Origin: Bigelowiella natans CCMP2755
Lineage: Eukaryota; Cercozoa; Chlorarachniophyceae
DNA length: 37,500 bases
Assembly (NCBI GenBank): GCA_000320545.1
Contig: ADNK01002810.1
Coordinates: 1 to 37,500, forward strand
Direction: 5' to 3'
Made by a program: the position numbers and the translations under genes. Below the pieces are notes generated by a model. That model did no database searches, was not told the DNA's origin, and saw only the letters and a program-made list of their open reading frames with translations. Positions within the stretch are counted from its first letter, which is position 1. Each line of letters opens with the position of its first letter. Positions 9,175-19,228 of the stretch are shown in pieces.

Positions 9175-10472
9175 TTATATTTATTGTTCTTCCCGTTGTT
9201 GCTGCCTTGCCATTTGCTGTTGTTATATCCTTGTCCTCTGCCTTTCTTTCTCTTTAACTTCTCGTAGTGTTCGTTGAGCTGCCTGATCGTCATCCTGGGT
9301 CGTCCTTCTTTCCTGTCTCTGCAGTCTTTAGCGGTGTGTTTCCCTTTACGTGAGCAGTATCCGCAACGTCGGTTACCTTCCCTGTCCTTGTACCAGTCTC
9401 GCTGCGGCTTAATAGCGTTAATGTTTCCTATGCCAGGTACCTTAGGGCTGGTAAACTTGCGGTCCTGCTCCTGCTCGCGTAGGGATATAGCCTGCACTGC
9501 TGCCTCCATCGTGGTGTAGCCTTTCTCCGTAACGTAAGTGGATTCCTTTATCTTTAACTTGAACTCTTCAAACCTTGCCTGATCATCACCTGTGTTGTAA
9601 TTAAAATCATGTAGTTCGTCGATCATATCCTGGAAGCGCGTGGCAAAGTCTCTAACAGGTTCTCTCTCATGCTGCATCATTGCTCTGTATTTTCTAATAG
9701 CCTGGGGTAGGGAGTTAGCATCCTGTTCATTTACAAAAGCCTTCATTATCGCCTCAACGTCTCGTAGCCCACTAACTGTAGTGTGTATTTTCTCTAGCTG
9801 CCTGATCCGGGTCCTGCCTGTCTCGTAAAGGTCCATGGCTTGCTTTATTATAGCTAGCCATTTGAGCTTGTCGTTTTCGGTGGGGTTAGGGGTAAAGTCG
9901 CAGAGTATACTCCTAGCGTTCTTCCACCACCTCCTTGCCTCACCTCTTTTCCCGTTGTATTTCGTTATCATAACCGGTGCTGTTTTAACAGACATGAACT
10001 GGGTGTTCCGCTGTACCGGCTGCTGCTGCTTGACGGTGCTCTGGGTCGTCCCCCGCGAGGCGCCCAGACCCCCGTCGTTCCTAAACAAAGCTGCCCACTC
10101 TGGAGGTAAGTCTGCTTCGTAATCCATGATGTCCTGCATGATAGCTGCCCAAACATCATGTGTCTGATACTTGTATTCTATCGATACTTTCAGTTTGGCG
10201 TAGTTGCTCGCCCTGGGTCGCAAGGCTCGTAATGCCATTACGACCTTCTTGCTTTCGGCGGCCACGTCCTCGTCGTCCGCCTCGTAGAAGTTCTCCAGTG
10301 CCTCTGCTGCTGCATCTGCTTTCTTAATCCCGGGTGCTGGTCCCGGCGGTGCCTGTGGAGGTGTTCCTCCTCCTTCCTTAGCGTCCGTATCGCCCTTCCT
10401 TTCCTGTTTCTGCTCGTGCCCTTGCACGGCCTGCGAGCCAAAGTCCTGCTGTTCTTCTAGCTGCTGTGACAT
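9132..10472 (-). CDS. gag: Gag polyprotein, Ty3/gypsy
   Basis: 446 residues from the ATG at 10472, 39 nt inside the 5' LTR. The start is rich in Q/E and the middle (about 150-330) resembles retrotransposon Gag capsid, with WW and RxFATRFQD-like strings. A single zinc knuckle lies near 368-382: CGYCSRKGKHTAKDC, that is C-x2-C-x5-H-x4-C, one residue longer than the usual C-x2-C-x4-H-x4-C. The tail is very basic and N/K-rich, as expected for RNA binding. It should form the virus-like particle and package element RNA. Its end overlaps the pol frame, which fits -1 frameshifting. Confidence 0.9.
   Translation of the reverse strand: MSQQLEEQQDFGSQAVQGHEQKQERKGDTDAKEGGGTPPQAPPGPAPGIKKADAAAEALENFYEADDEDVAAESKKVVMALRALRPRASNYAKLKVSIEYKYQTHDVWAAIMQDIMDYEADLPPEWAALFRNDGGLGASRGTTQSTVKQQQPVQRNTQFMSVKTAPVMITKYNGKRGEARRWWKNARSILCDFTPNPTENDKLKWLAIIKQAMDLYETGRTRIRQLEKIHTTVSGLRDVEAIMKAFVNEQDANSLPQAIRKYRAMMQHEREPVRDFATRFQDMIDELHDFNYNTGDDQARFEEFKLKIKESTYVTEKGYTTMEAAVQAISLREQEQDRKFTSPKVPGIGNINAIKPQRDWYKDREGNRRCGYCSRKGKHTAKDCRDRKEGRPRMTIRQLNEHYEKLKRKKGRGQGYNNSKWQGSNNGKNNKYKNKKQNRSMLYSSR
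9165..9171 (-). promoter_or_regulatory. candidate -1 frameshift site between gag and pol
   Basis: In the gag frame the element strand reads C AAA AAG here. This is the only A-rich slippery-like heptamer inside the 43-nt window where both frames are open (9132-9174). A -1 slip puts ribosomes into the pol frame. The P-site re-pairing is imperfect because the first base is C, so this is a weak slip site. The direction of the shift follows from the frame arithmetic. The exact site is inferred. Confidence 0.5.
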
Positions 10473-10488
10473 TGTTAGTCAAATCGTT

Positions 10489-10506
10489 TCCCGTGTGTGG
10501 AAGCCA
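10489..10506 (-). promoter_or_regulatory. candidate primer binding site
   Basis: Five bases inside the 5' LTR the element strand reads TGGCTTCCACACACGGG. It starts with the TGG expected for pairing with a tRNA CCA end. I could not match it to a particular tRNA from memory. A search of host tRNA 3' ends would settle the primer. Confidence 0.45.
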
Positions 10507-10511
10507 AAGGT

Positions 10512-10837
10512 TGTTGCGCGTAAGGTGTTCACAGGCCGAGGCGCTACGTGCACAAGTAGGCAGGGGGGGGGAAAGGCACGTTTGCTTCCTTTTGAAGAGT
10601 TGTGTTTATTTTTATTAAAGATTATATTTTTATTAAATCGTGCACTGCGTAATCATTCGCGAAGCTTTCGCGAATGCCGCCGCACGTGGGGCAGCACACT
10701 TCCGGTGTGCTGCCATGAGTCCCGCCGGAACCCACGTGCCTATGCTGTATTAATATCTACGTTATCTATATTCTATATCCGCGACAACCCCTTTGTTGTC
10801 GCACGTGACTTGTGCCCGCGTAGTGGTACGCGCTACA
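10512..10837 (-). repeat. 5' LTR (element orientation)
   Basis: 326 bp, same length as the 3' LTR copy and identical by eye. It should hold the element promoter and transcript start. The candidate primer binding site and the gag start codon lie just inside it. Confidence 0.93.
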
Positions 10838-10841
10838 AAAT

Positions 10842-11322
10842 GAACGAACACAATGTGAGAGTTGTGGCCGCTCTAGCGCTGCACTGCACAGCTACATTGG
10901 AATAGTCCTTGAAAACATTTGATAAATTCAACATCCATCTCATCTTTGCGCACATCGTGCCACATTGCTTTCTAGCTTTCTAGCTTTCTAGCTTTGCTCG
11001 TGATGCAGGCTAGAAGGAGGGAAAATTCAAAATGCAGCTAGACACAGAGCTAGAGAGGTTCCAGGATCATCAGGCAAGCTAGTAAGCAAGCTCTGCAAAC
11101 ATAGAAGACATGCAAACACACTAGCACATATAATTTTTAATCTCGCCTAAGTTGACCATCTTGCGATTTTGGGTTGCATTCCGGCTGTAGAAATGTGATT
11201 TCATGATCATGTGCGGACTACATGCACACTCACAGGGCACAAGAATTTGCGGCAAGTCTCATACTTTGCCGACACACTCATTGAGCTGTCTTTCCATGGC
11301 ATTTTAACATCTTGCTCCTTTG
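10842..11322. other. spacer with short 8-bp tandem repeat
   Basis: This is the continuation of the spacer split by the Ty3 element, ending at the stop codon of the quinone oxidoreductase gene, so it includes that gene's 3' UTR. At about 10967-10995 an 8-bp unit GCTTTCTA is repeated about 3.6 times. GCTAGC/CTAGC words are common. No coding exon was seen. Confidence 0.45.
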
Positions 11323-12084
11323 CTACAACTTTGATTGATGGAGTCGATTTTGCGACTGTGCTGTCTTTGAGTCTAAGGCTGAAGAGGTCGCAGCAGCTTC
11401 TGGGATGACAACAATTTTGCCAATCACCCTAAGTAGATTTATTGTAGGTTCATCGTTTCGAATGTGTCAAAAAACAGTTGAGTTCGCTATTCCTATAATC
11501 CAACGACACAGCGAACATAAAATGCAAATGCATTGATAACATCGCCGCCTCTCTGAATTCCTTCTTTCCTTCATATCTTACACAGGTAAATCTTATTCAA
11601 TTCGTGCTTTAACTTTTGCGATTACCGTCTATTTTTCAGATCATTAAGTGCTTGCCATGTATCCTTCAGACTGTAAGTCTGGCACGTCATCACAACAACA
11701 GATTCAAGTCGTATTCACATATGTATTTGTACAAAAGCCAACTGTCCGAAAGCCGGACCGAAGAACAATTCATATTGAACGTATAAAAATATTATATTTG
11801 ATTTTCAGAACAAGAAATACGATTCAACGCTCGCTACGAGGAGGGCTTCCTCGGAGTTCCTTTCCGAATTTTTCTTTTTGATTTTCGATGTGCGTTATTT
11901 ATTTTTCTGTTTATCAAAGCGTGACGGCAGCACCAACCGACCTGCGAGACCATATCAGTAAGCTTTCCTTCCTGCATCATCTGTGCAATCTCGCCCATAT
12001 TCTTAAGCGCCCCCATCGGGTTCCTTTTCACCTGTGTGAGCCCCAACGTATTTTGAGTGAAACACGAGACCGAATGCACATACA

Positions 12085-12124
<40 letters not shown>

Positions 12125-12771
12125 CTTTTGCAACCGCCCACACGCGCGCGCACGTACGCGTACAACTATGTGTACCCATGCACCCCAGAAGACGCCGACA
12201 AGAGCGCAGCTCTTGAGCAGCAAAAGGTTTGCAGGGATCCTCGGTATACTTCCTACGCCGTATGCGAGCGAGAACACGATATTCACGTAACAGAGCCACC
12301 ACAATTTCCACAAAACGAATGCCGTGATAAATGACCAGTGTAGAATATATGAGGACAAACGATTTGCAAGCCGAGACGTTAATCGATGCAGCCTCGAAAA
12401 CCAAGGCCAATACGCGAAATGGGGTAAACAACACACACGCCTCCTCATCTCTGTCTACGGCCATCACCGACCTGCTGCAAAGCCGATAACAAGGTATCTC
12501 CCCCCCCACGCCATACACCTGAGGCAGCCCGCATTTGAGAAATCCACCAATCAATCAATAAATCCACCAGCCGTCGTATTCAAAACCGAAAACTCGAATG
12601 TGGAAGTTTATCGAGGCACAAACTGACCGAACAGCCTTTTGCGCGAAGTCGCCGCCCACCGGGTCAAATATGACGTCAACGCCCCGCTTCTTAGTGAGCT
12701 GCTTGATTGTCTTCTTCAGGTCCACTTTGGTATATTGCACAACCTCGTCTGTGTCCGAGAGAGCGAGTCAG

Positions 12772-12820
<49 letters not shown>

Positions 12821-13228
12821 GAGAGGAAAAGAGGGGAATGAGTGTTGGTTGTGATTGACGCAAGAACGATGTAAATCGATGAGTCCTGTTTGCGGCATCC
12901 TCATCCGTGTGCAACCCATTTGATGACTTTATGTACATTTATGTGTGTATTCTAGGCGTTAAAAATTTACCTGCCCCTGCTTTTTTCGCCGCTGCCAGTT
13001 TTTCTGGTGTTGAAGCAGCGGCAATCACCTTAGCGCCCATGGCTTTTCCAATCATCACCTGCAAATGATGATCGCCCCGACTCAGTATTTCAAATGTATT
13101 CGCATTCCCGCAAGGCCGCGTGATGGGCGTGGGGCGAAGGCAAATGACCTTTTGATAACGTTATCTCGGGGTTGAGGATGAGGCTTTAACAATAGCGCAA
13201 TGTAGAGAGAAAAAGAAATGGAAAGAGA

Positions 13229-13274
<46 letters not shown>

Positions 13275-13635
13275 CTAAGCAAACGGAATCGTTTTGGATT
13301 TTCTAAAACGCCCTTCGATTTGCATACCTCTCCGGACGATTTCTCTCCCCCCCTCCTCCCCCCCCCCCTCTCTCTCTCTTTCTGTCTCTAGTTTCTTCCT
13401 AGAAGAAGGTGTGCTGATAGATACCGCAGCCATGCCACATCCACCAGCAGCCCCGAGAACGAGCAAGGTCTCTCCCTTTTTCAATTTCGCTGAGAAACAA
13501 TCGGTGATGAGAATGGGAAGGTATATGATCGATATAGAGGGAGGCAGGCCCCGGCTGGAACTGTCCGCCTCTTCGAATCTTAGTAATGTATTCATCGTAA
13601 CGTAACACACCTTGATGTAATATATGACTGCAAGC

Positions 13636-13666
<31 letters not shown>

Positions 13667-14492
13667 TGTGTGTGCGTGTGCATGTGTTTGTATGCACCGC
13701 GTTGTTTCAGAGCATAATATGAAGTCCCGTGAACCATCATGCTAGCTGCCGCCGATTTGAAGGACATTTCTAATAGGAAAGCAAACTATTTCAAATCTGC
13801 TAAAACGGAGATACCAGTATTAGAGAGGAGGGGGGAAACGAACAATCTCAGGCCACACAACCCTAGTTGCGGTGTACGTCATTACATGCGCAGAGCAGGC
13901 GCTAAATAGGCTACGCTCTATGATTAGGGCACCGTCAGGGATTGGAATTAGCCTATTTTCCGGGCAAGATACGTAACCCGCAAATCCCCCATACGGAATC
14001 TGATGACACACAACAACACAGGTGAGGGGAGCGGCAATACCTGAGGCCACTTGAATACGGATGCATCTAATTAGTAGTTGCATAGATGAAGATGCAAACG
14101 TAAACTGACCGATGTCATCACTCGATCTCCGGGGCTGTACATGCTATCAGCGGCCGCCTCGCAGACAACGCCGGCAAAGTCGGAACCCGGGATAAAGGGA
14201 AACTTCGGCCTGGCCTGACCAAGAAAAGCGTATTCAACACAAGTTCTCACTCTTGTCTAGAAGGCGAAGGGTAACTGTCGCAGCTCTGACACTAACATAT
14301 TCATCAGATCTTGCATACTTGGTACTTCCCCGCGACTAAGAGCATGTCAGGATAATTCACGCTGCACGCCTTCACTTGTACCAACACCTCGCCTGTGCAG
14401 AGTTTTTCAAATTTCAAATTAGCGTATGCAAGAGAGATGACTACTCCAGTGGAAATCACCCTTTCGAAGCTCGGGCCGTTGTACGCTTTCAT
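11323..14492 (-). CDS. zinc-independent NADPH:quinone oxidoreductase (MDR family), 12 exons
   Basis: Exons (transcript order): 14319-14492, 14110-14214, 13933-13999, 13698-13769, 13425-13489, 12971-13058, 12628-12748, 12472-12518, 12176-12252, 11951-12031, 11626-11678, 11323-11428. Every junction is GT-AG with matching phase. The model has 351 residues. The start MKAYNG is the first ATG in frame. Recognisable blocks follow in the family's order: GEVLVQVKACSVNYPD, FPFIPGSDFAGVV, then SMMVHGTSYYALKQR, the dinucleotide-binding AAGGCG (residues 153-158), GVDVIFDPVGG, GGRYLVIGFA, ALVGVFWGAW and a final VIGKIVV. No zinc-ligand set is present. The length is near the usual 320-350. Family role: NADPH-dependent one- or two-electron reduction of quinones or enoyl compounds in the cytosol or mitochondria. 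The exact substrate cannot be told. Several introns contain microsatellites. The gene is divergent from the TBC gene at 15010. Confidence 0.93.
12092..12121. repeat. (CA)n microsatellite in quinone oxidoreductase intron
   Basis: An uninterrupted CA tract lies wholly inside the intron between exons 12176-12252 and 11951-12031. It creates long spurious open frames on both strands. Confidence 0.9.
12775..12820. repeat. (GA)n microsatellite in quinone oxidoreductase intron
   Basis: A GA tract in the intron between exons 12971-13058 and 12628-12748. The acceptor of the downstream exon lies only about 25 bp from the tract. Confidence 0.9.
13204..13270. repeat. (GA)n microsatellite in quinone oxidoreductase intron
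   Basis: A GA-rich tract in the long intron between exons 13425-13489 and 12971-13058. The same intron also carries a C-run plus (CT)n near 13347-13385. Confidence 0.9.
13634..13680. repeat. (CG)n(TG)n compound microsatellite
   Basis: An alternating CG then TG tract in the intron between exons 13698-13769 and 13425-13489. Both parts are alternating purine-pyrimidine, the kind of sequence that can adopt Z-DNA. Confidence 0.85.
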
Positions 14493-15009
14493 AGGTGAGC
14501 TCCGACGGCGGTCCCCATTTTCGGCAGACGACGGCCTAAAATCTCGCAATAATCAGGCAACTAATAATTGCCGCTGCGAGTTTCCTAGCGCCTCAACCAT
14601 CCAGTCCCTACTATCACTTTCCGCACAAAAGTATTTCGCTCCTCCCCCCCCCTCTCTTCGACCTTCATTTCCTTTGGCATTCTCTCCGTGCTCCGATACT
14701 CGGATCTGGATTTGGTCAGAAGTGAGGTATCAGGCACTGCGACAACGTAGTTTACGTTGTCGCATCCAATATATCCCCATAGTTTTAAGTATTCCCGCAC
14801 AAAGGGGGATTACTTCTTTTGCGACATCAATGAGCGCATTAAAATCATAAAATGCGGTCAAAATTCGTATTGCGACAAGAAAAAGGACAAACACTGCTGC
14901 CTCCTCCCAGCAAGAATGACGTACGAAGCCCCTATCTTACAGCTGCTTCGTTACAATTAGCTCACTAACACGGGCTGTTGCTATAAATACAAAATTGTGG
15001 CATTCGGTT
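14493..15009. promoter_or_regulatory. divergent promoter spacer between oxidoreductase and TBC genes
   Basis: 517 bp separate the start codons of two genes transcribed away from each other, so both promoters and 5' UTRs must fit here or share elements. The spacer contains a C-run/CT stretch near 14640-14656 and a perfect 12-bp-arm inverted repeat at 14738-14764. No TATA box stands out with confidence. Confidence 0.6.
14738..14764. repeat. perfect inverted repeat, 12-bp arms
   Basis: TGCGACAACGTA, spacer GTT, then TACGTTGTCGCA. It could extrude as a hairpin or be a dimeric protein site. It lies in the divergent promoter spacer. Two more TGCGACA copies follow at about 14818 and 14873. Confidence 0.85.
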
Positions 15010-16915
15010 ATGATGTCATTTGTTATTCTTATTAGAGAAGGGAAGGAGGTTACAACGAAAGACATTTGCAAGCGCTTCGAGGATCTCATGCAAATAAATA
15101 CTTCAGCTGATAGTGGGGCAAATACTGGGAGGGAAAAAATCGAATCTCAATTTCTTGCCCTACGCAATGTATCTGATAATCCGTTTAAATGGCATTAAGT
15201 ATGGTGATGGTCGTGGTAGCAGAAGATTGAGTGAGAGATGGCGAATTCATTAAACACGTGCATGTATGCTGCATGCTAGGCGGTATTGTTTCGAGGAGTG
15301 GGTGAGCCACAAAGAAACCCTGGAGGCATCACAACATTTCGTGGTCATTTATGGAAACTCTTTTTAGGAGTCCTCTACGTTGATGACGAGGTTAGATGAT
15401 AATCATTTCAAATTGAAACTTTGTGCACATCAGACAAAGGGTATGTAACAAAATAGGCAGATCCGGTGGAATTGTACATATCGGCCTTAAAGAAGAAAAA
15501 AAGTAGGTTAAAATGTCAGGACGGCCGAAGCTCGTACAAAGCGATACGTGACGACTCCTTTCGGACGATGAGAGGGGAGAAGGAAGTATTTGATATTTCA
15601 AAAGAAGAGCCAAAGGTGAGGGGTTGCATATTTATTTTGATTATTAGCATATATGAGAGTTTCTAATCTGCAATAAGGTGATACGAGTTCTAAATGCTTA
15701 TGTCCATCGGGCAAATAAACCTTATAACCAAGGTAAAATGAAACTTGCTTGAGAGGAAAATCTGTAATATCTTCTAATGGATCAGGAATGAACACAATTC
15801 TCGCCCCGTTTATAGTCTGCATGAACGAGATGGATGCATTTCACTGTTTTCATCATCTTCTCGAAAAAGTAGAACTTCAAGTTTTTTTTTCCGAAATATG
15901 CTTTCACTGGTAGTCTCTTATTGATCAGGTTACCCCTACCTATTGGATGTCATATGAACGAAAGGGCAGTCTTGGAACTTCAGAAGGCTTTTATCTAGGG
16001 GCTCGAGCTGCTTGTCGTCTGGCTGATAAGTTACTCAGAAGAGCACAGATATATGTCGCCTACATTTTGCAATAATCAATGTTCGTTTTTATCGTCTACT
16101 TGTTGGGTATAGGATACTAATAGAAGTCGACCCGGAGCTCCGTGAAAGTCTGATGGATTCAGATGTCGTATCAATAATTTAACTCCTTGATGTTAATGCA
16201 AATTAATCGCAATTTCGTACTATACCCATCTTGCTTTAAACCTTAGATAGCAAGACATTTACCTGGGAAAAGTCGTGCTCAGAGCTTTCATGCGTTATAC
16301 TCGTTTCGTCACATGCAAGTCATAACATAACCTACGACTACCTATGATCCCAAGTTGATGCGATGTCGTAACGCTAGGTATTCACTTTGGTAGCAAGACC
16401 TCTAAAAGAGGTACGGTATTGCATTCCGCTCTATTTCATTGTTTAATCGTTCGACGTTAATTTAGGTTATCCAATTATGGGATCTTTACTTCGCATTAGG
16501 GATGCATGTAATCTATTTTTTAAATATATTTTTGATTTCAATACCAAGAGTGAAAACGAGCTCATATACTGTATCTCATCCAGATGCATGTCGTAGCTTA
16601 CGTAGCCCAGTTGATGCTGATGCGTCATAAGGTACCGTGACTACTTTAAATCTATATCTTATATTTTTTGAATATATGTTAATTAGCACGAAATATTGTT
16701 CGTCTATTAGTTAATGGAAAAGGGGGCAGTAATCAACAATCTTCTCAGCCAAGAAGCATGGCCATCCGTACTTATTCTTCATTCTTCATTTGGAAGCGAT
16801 AATTCTTACTATGTTTTTAATGCAGCTTGATTCGAGAGCTGTAACTTCTCTCACAACAAATTTAACGTCTCAATTATCGGAAAAATTAATAAATGAGGTT
16901 GTAGTTGTAGCATAA
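15010..16915 (+). CDS. TBC-domain GTPase-activating protein, Bub2/Cdc16-like, 13 exons
   Basis: Exons: 15010-15168, 15280-15390, 15457-15615, 15678-15732, 15786-15868, 15929-16029, 16113-16164, 16247-16318, 16378-16410, 16466-16507, 16584-16631, 16711-16767, 16826-16915. All are GT-AG and phase-consistent. The model has 353 residues with introns of 53-111 nt. TBC landmarks in order: FRGHLWKLFLGV; the arginine-finger motif IxxDxxR as I120-D123-R126; the glutamine finger YNQGM at 159-163; APFIVCMNEMDAFHCF; EVDPELRESL; ARPLKEVIQLWDLYFALG; HVVAYVAQLML. TBC proteins stimulate GTP hydrolysis by Rab-type GTPases using these two fingers. The compact size and the GMN...APF block resemble Bub2/Cdc16, the GAP of the mitotic-exit or septation pathway, but that subfamily call is an inference. 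Both catalytic residues are present, so activity is expected. A different 3' end is possible (see 17272-17430). Confidence 0.9.
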
Positions 16916-17271
16916 ATCAACAGAGTGATGACATTATTAACTCTTGCACAATGATCTACAGTTAGAAAATCATACAACTGACCGGGAGCTTTGTATTGAA
17001 TTGACACAGTGGTATTTCTCTTTATTATTATATCTATCAACTCGAACGCACTTCTTAGTATGCTTGCTACTTGTTTAAAACAACAGGTCACAAACTGACG
17101 ACCATGCAAAAAGTTTTTCGAACGGGAGGCGTAGAGCAAAGGTATCCCCAAAACAAATAATGCATAACTAATTTGTTAACCATGAAGTAATGAAAATTGA
17201 CCAGCTTGAGCAGCCTACATGTACAAATATGAATGTTGTATCGTCGATATAACCCCTATTATTTTATTAAG

Positions 17272-17430
17272 TCTCTAGAACGCACTACGTCTGGGGGAGA
17301 GGTAATTGGAAAGTCTCGTCCCTCTAACCCAATACAAATCACTGCTACCCCTCGTGGACTAAGGAGTAGAGATCGTGGTAGATCACATGCTGGCCCTCCA
17401 AGTGGTTCAAACGGATGCTTGATATCATAA
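17272..17430 (+). CDS. possible terminal exon with CaaX-like end
   Basis: After a plausible acceptor (attaag), an open frame of 52 codons runs to TAA at 17428-17430. The product is basic and S/G/R/P-rich and ends in NGCLIS, whose last four residues fit a CaaX prenylation box. It can be joined in phase to the TBC gene by a donor at 16898 (after GAG), which would replace that gene's last six codons. The intron would then be 374 nt, longer than the gene's others. It may instead belong to another gene or be chance. I do not recognise the sequence. Confidence 0.3.
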   Translation, partial: SLERTTSGGEVIGKSRPSNPIQITATPRGLRSRDRGRSHAGPPSGSNGCLIS

Positions 17431-18757
17431 AAATAAAAACTGTCAACGAAGGAGTGTCGTTGAATTTCACTGCATGTACCTCACATTTTCCATCCAGCAC
17501 GTAGTGACTTTGTTGCACACACATCATTGCTCATGTTCCAATCGTAAACGTCGTCATTTTGTAAGATGGCTGACACAATTTTTTAATTTTGAACATATAT
17601 ATGAAATATGTACGTGCGTGTTGCTATATGTATGTTGTATGCGATGAATTGAAGCATAAATGGCTTAGCCATTATCATTTCTGGGCAAATATGGTATGTT
17701 GCATGAGATGTATAGAGTACACTAGTGCATGCTAGCTAGCTAGATGTCGATGATGGGTGCACATCTAGACATCATTGAGAGACGCCACGCTAGCATGGCG
17801 TCGTGCTAGCTAGCTAGCTGCGCAAACGTGATGTGCACTTCATTTGATTTGACAATGCGAGGTGTCTAAATGTAGCGACATTGTCTTTTGAAACGCATTG
17901 ACTTCCACATGAATGATGATCGACAAAGCTAGAAAAGGAAATTGGACTGTAACAACTTTAACGATGTCATTTAGCGTACAAATCTAGCTATTCTCTAGAA
18001 TCTAGTAACATAAACTGATCAAATGATCGCCGAATAAAAAATCTAAGCAATTAATATGTAATCGATTCGCGCTCGCTGAAACTTCCATACAACCCAACAG
18101 CTGGGGACACATCACCTATAGTGTTTGCGAGTAAGCATGAGATTCCTATTTGTACAATCAGCATCTCACGCGATAGCATCTGCCTACAGAAATATTTGAC
18201 TTATACTCTAGGGAGTGGGGGTGTGAACAAATAGGAAATTAAGAGAAATAGAGAGAGAGGGGGAGAGAGAGGGAGAGAGAGAAGCGACAAAACTGGATAT
18301 ACTCCAGTAATCAAGTATCAAGCAGGTTACTTATGTCATCTTCTTCATCATATTCACGCCCGGAAAGAAACCTGATTATCAAGACGAAGAGAGGTAAAGT
18401 TGAAAACTTCAGAATAGCAATGTCATGAGGGAGGTGAGAATGAATATTGATTTTTATTCTTTATTTTTATTGGTATATGATCTAAATTCACTCATGAGTG
18501 TTGATTGATACGCTTGTGTCGATCTTTCTGTGTAGTCTGAACGTGATAATACCCGATATTATCGCCTTCAGCCTGTAATTGAATAGAACAAGTACACGAT
18601 TAAGATAAGGTCTACGTCATTCTGATTAAAGGCTACTCTTCCGTTGCTGACCCATACGTTACAAATGCAGCATTCTTTCTTTCTAGAAGTTTTTCATTCA
18701 TAGCCTCTCTCTTTATCGTTGCAATGTGTACTTATTATATAGATGTATATATTTATA

Positions 18758-18806
<49 letters not shown>

Positions 18807-19191
18807 TTTATACTGTGTTTATACATTGATACACATAAATACATTGAGTGTATACTGTCTACATAAAGTCCCATCCCGAACGATGCTGTAGTAATGCAGG
18901 AAAACAGAAAATCATTTTAGCGAAAACCGTACCGAGCGCTGGTCGAGGCTTGGCGAGACACTTGGCCCTTCACTCACGTATATGCGCTCCCTGAAACACA
19001 TTCAAACAACATTCAGCACACAATATGGGAAACGAAAACCAAGGCAAACAGATGACAACGATAGCATCGGTCTTATTCGCCATGCTCACCCAAAGACATT
19101 CCCTCAAGAAACAAAACATTCTTCGTGCATGAGCACGTAAAATAATAGCATCAAGTCGACTTCAGTCATGTACATCGACGAACATTCATAG

Positions 19192-19228
<37 letters not shown>

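Larger units (their letters stand above)
5119..10841 (-). mobile_element. complete Ty3/gypsy LTR retrotransposon
   Basis: A full-length element in minus orientation: 5' LTR 10512-10837, gag 9132-10472, pol 5500-9174, 3' LTR 5123-5448. Both LTRs are 326 bp, run TG...CA, and look identical base for base by eye. The outer flanks carry the same 4 bp (AAAT at 5119-5122 and 10838-10841), read as the target-site duplication. Domain order in Pol is protease, reverse transcriptase, RNase H, integrase, which defines Ty3/gypsy. No envelope-like ORF was seen. Only about 40 bp separate pol from the polypurine tract. Intact ORFs plus matching LTRs imply a recent insertion, probably capable of autonomous movement. 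It sits between the 5' end of the HEI10-like gene and the 3' end of the quinone oxidoreductase gene. Confidence 0.93.

Noticed and set aside
15361-15390. A YVDD string on the plus strand resembling a reverse transcriptase active site
   Set aside because: It lies inside the TBC gene (LFLGVLYVDDE), in frame with clear TBC motifs on both sides and with matching splice phases. No other RT motif is nearby.
17700-17825. Possible CRISPR-like or tandem array of CTAGC words
   Set aside because: The words are short, irregularly spaced and not separated by constant-length spacers. The genome is eukaryotic.
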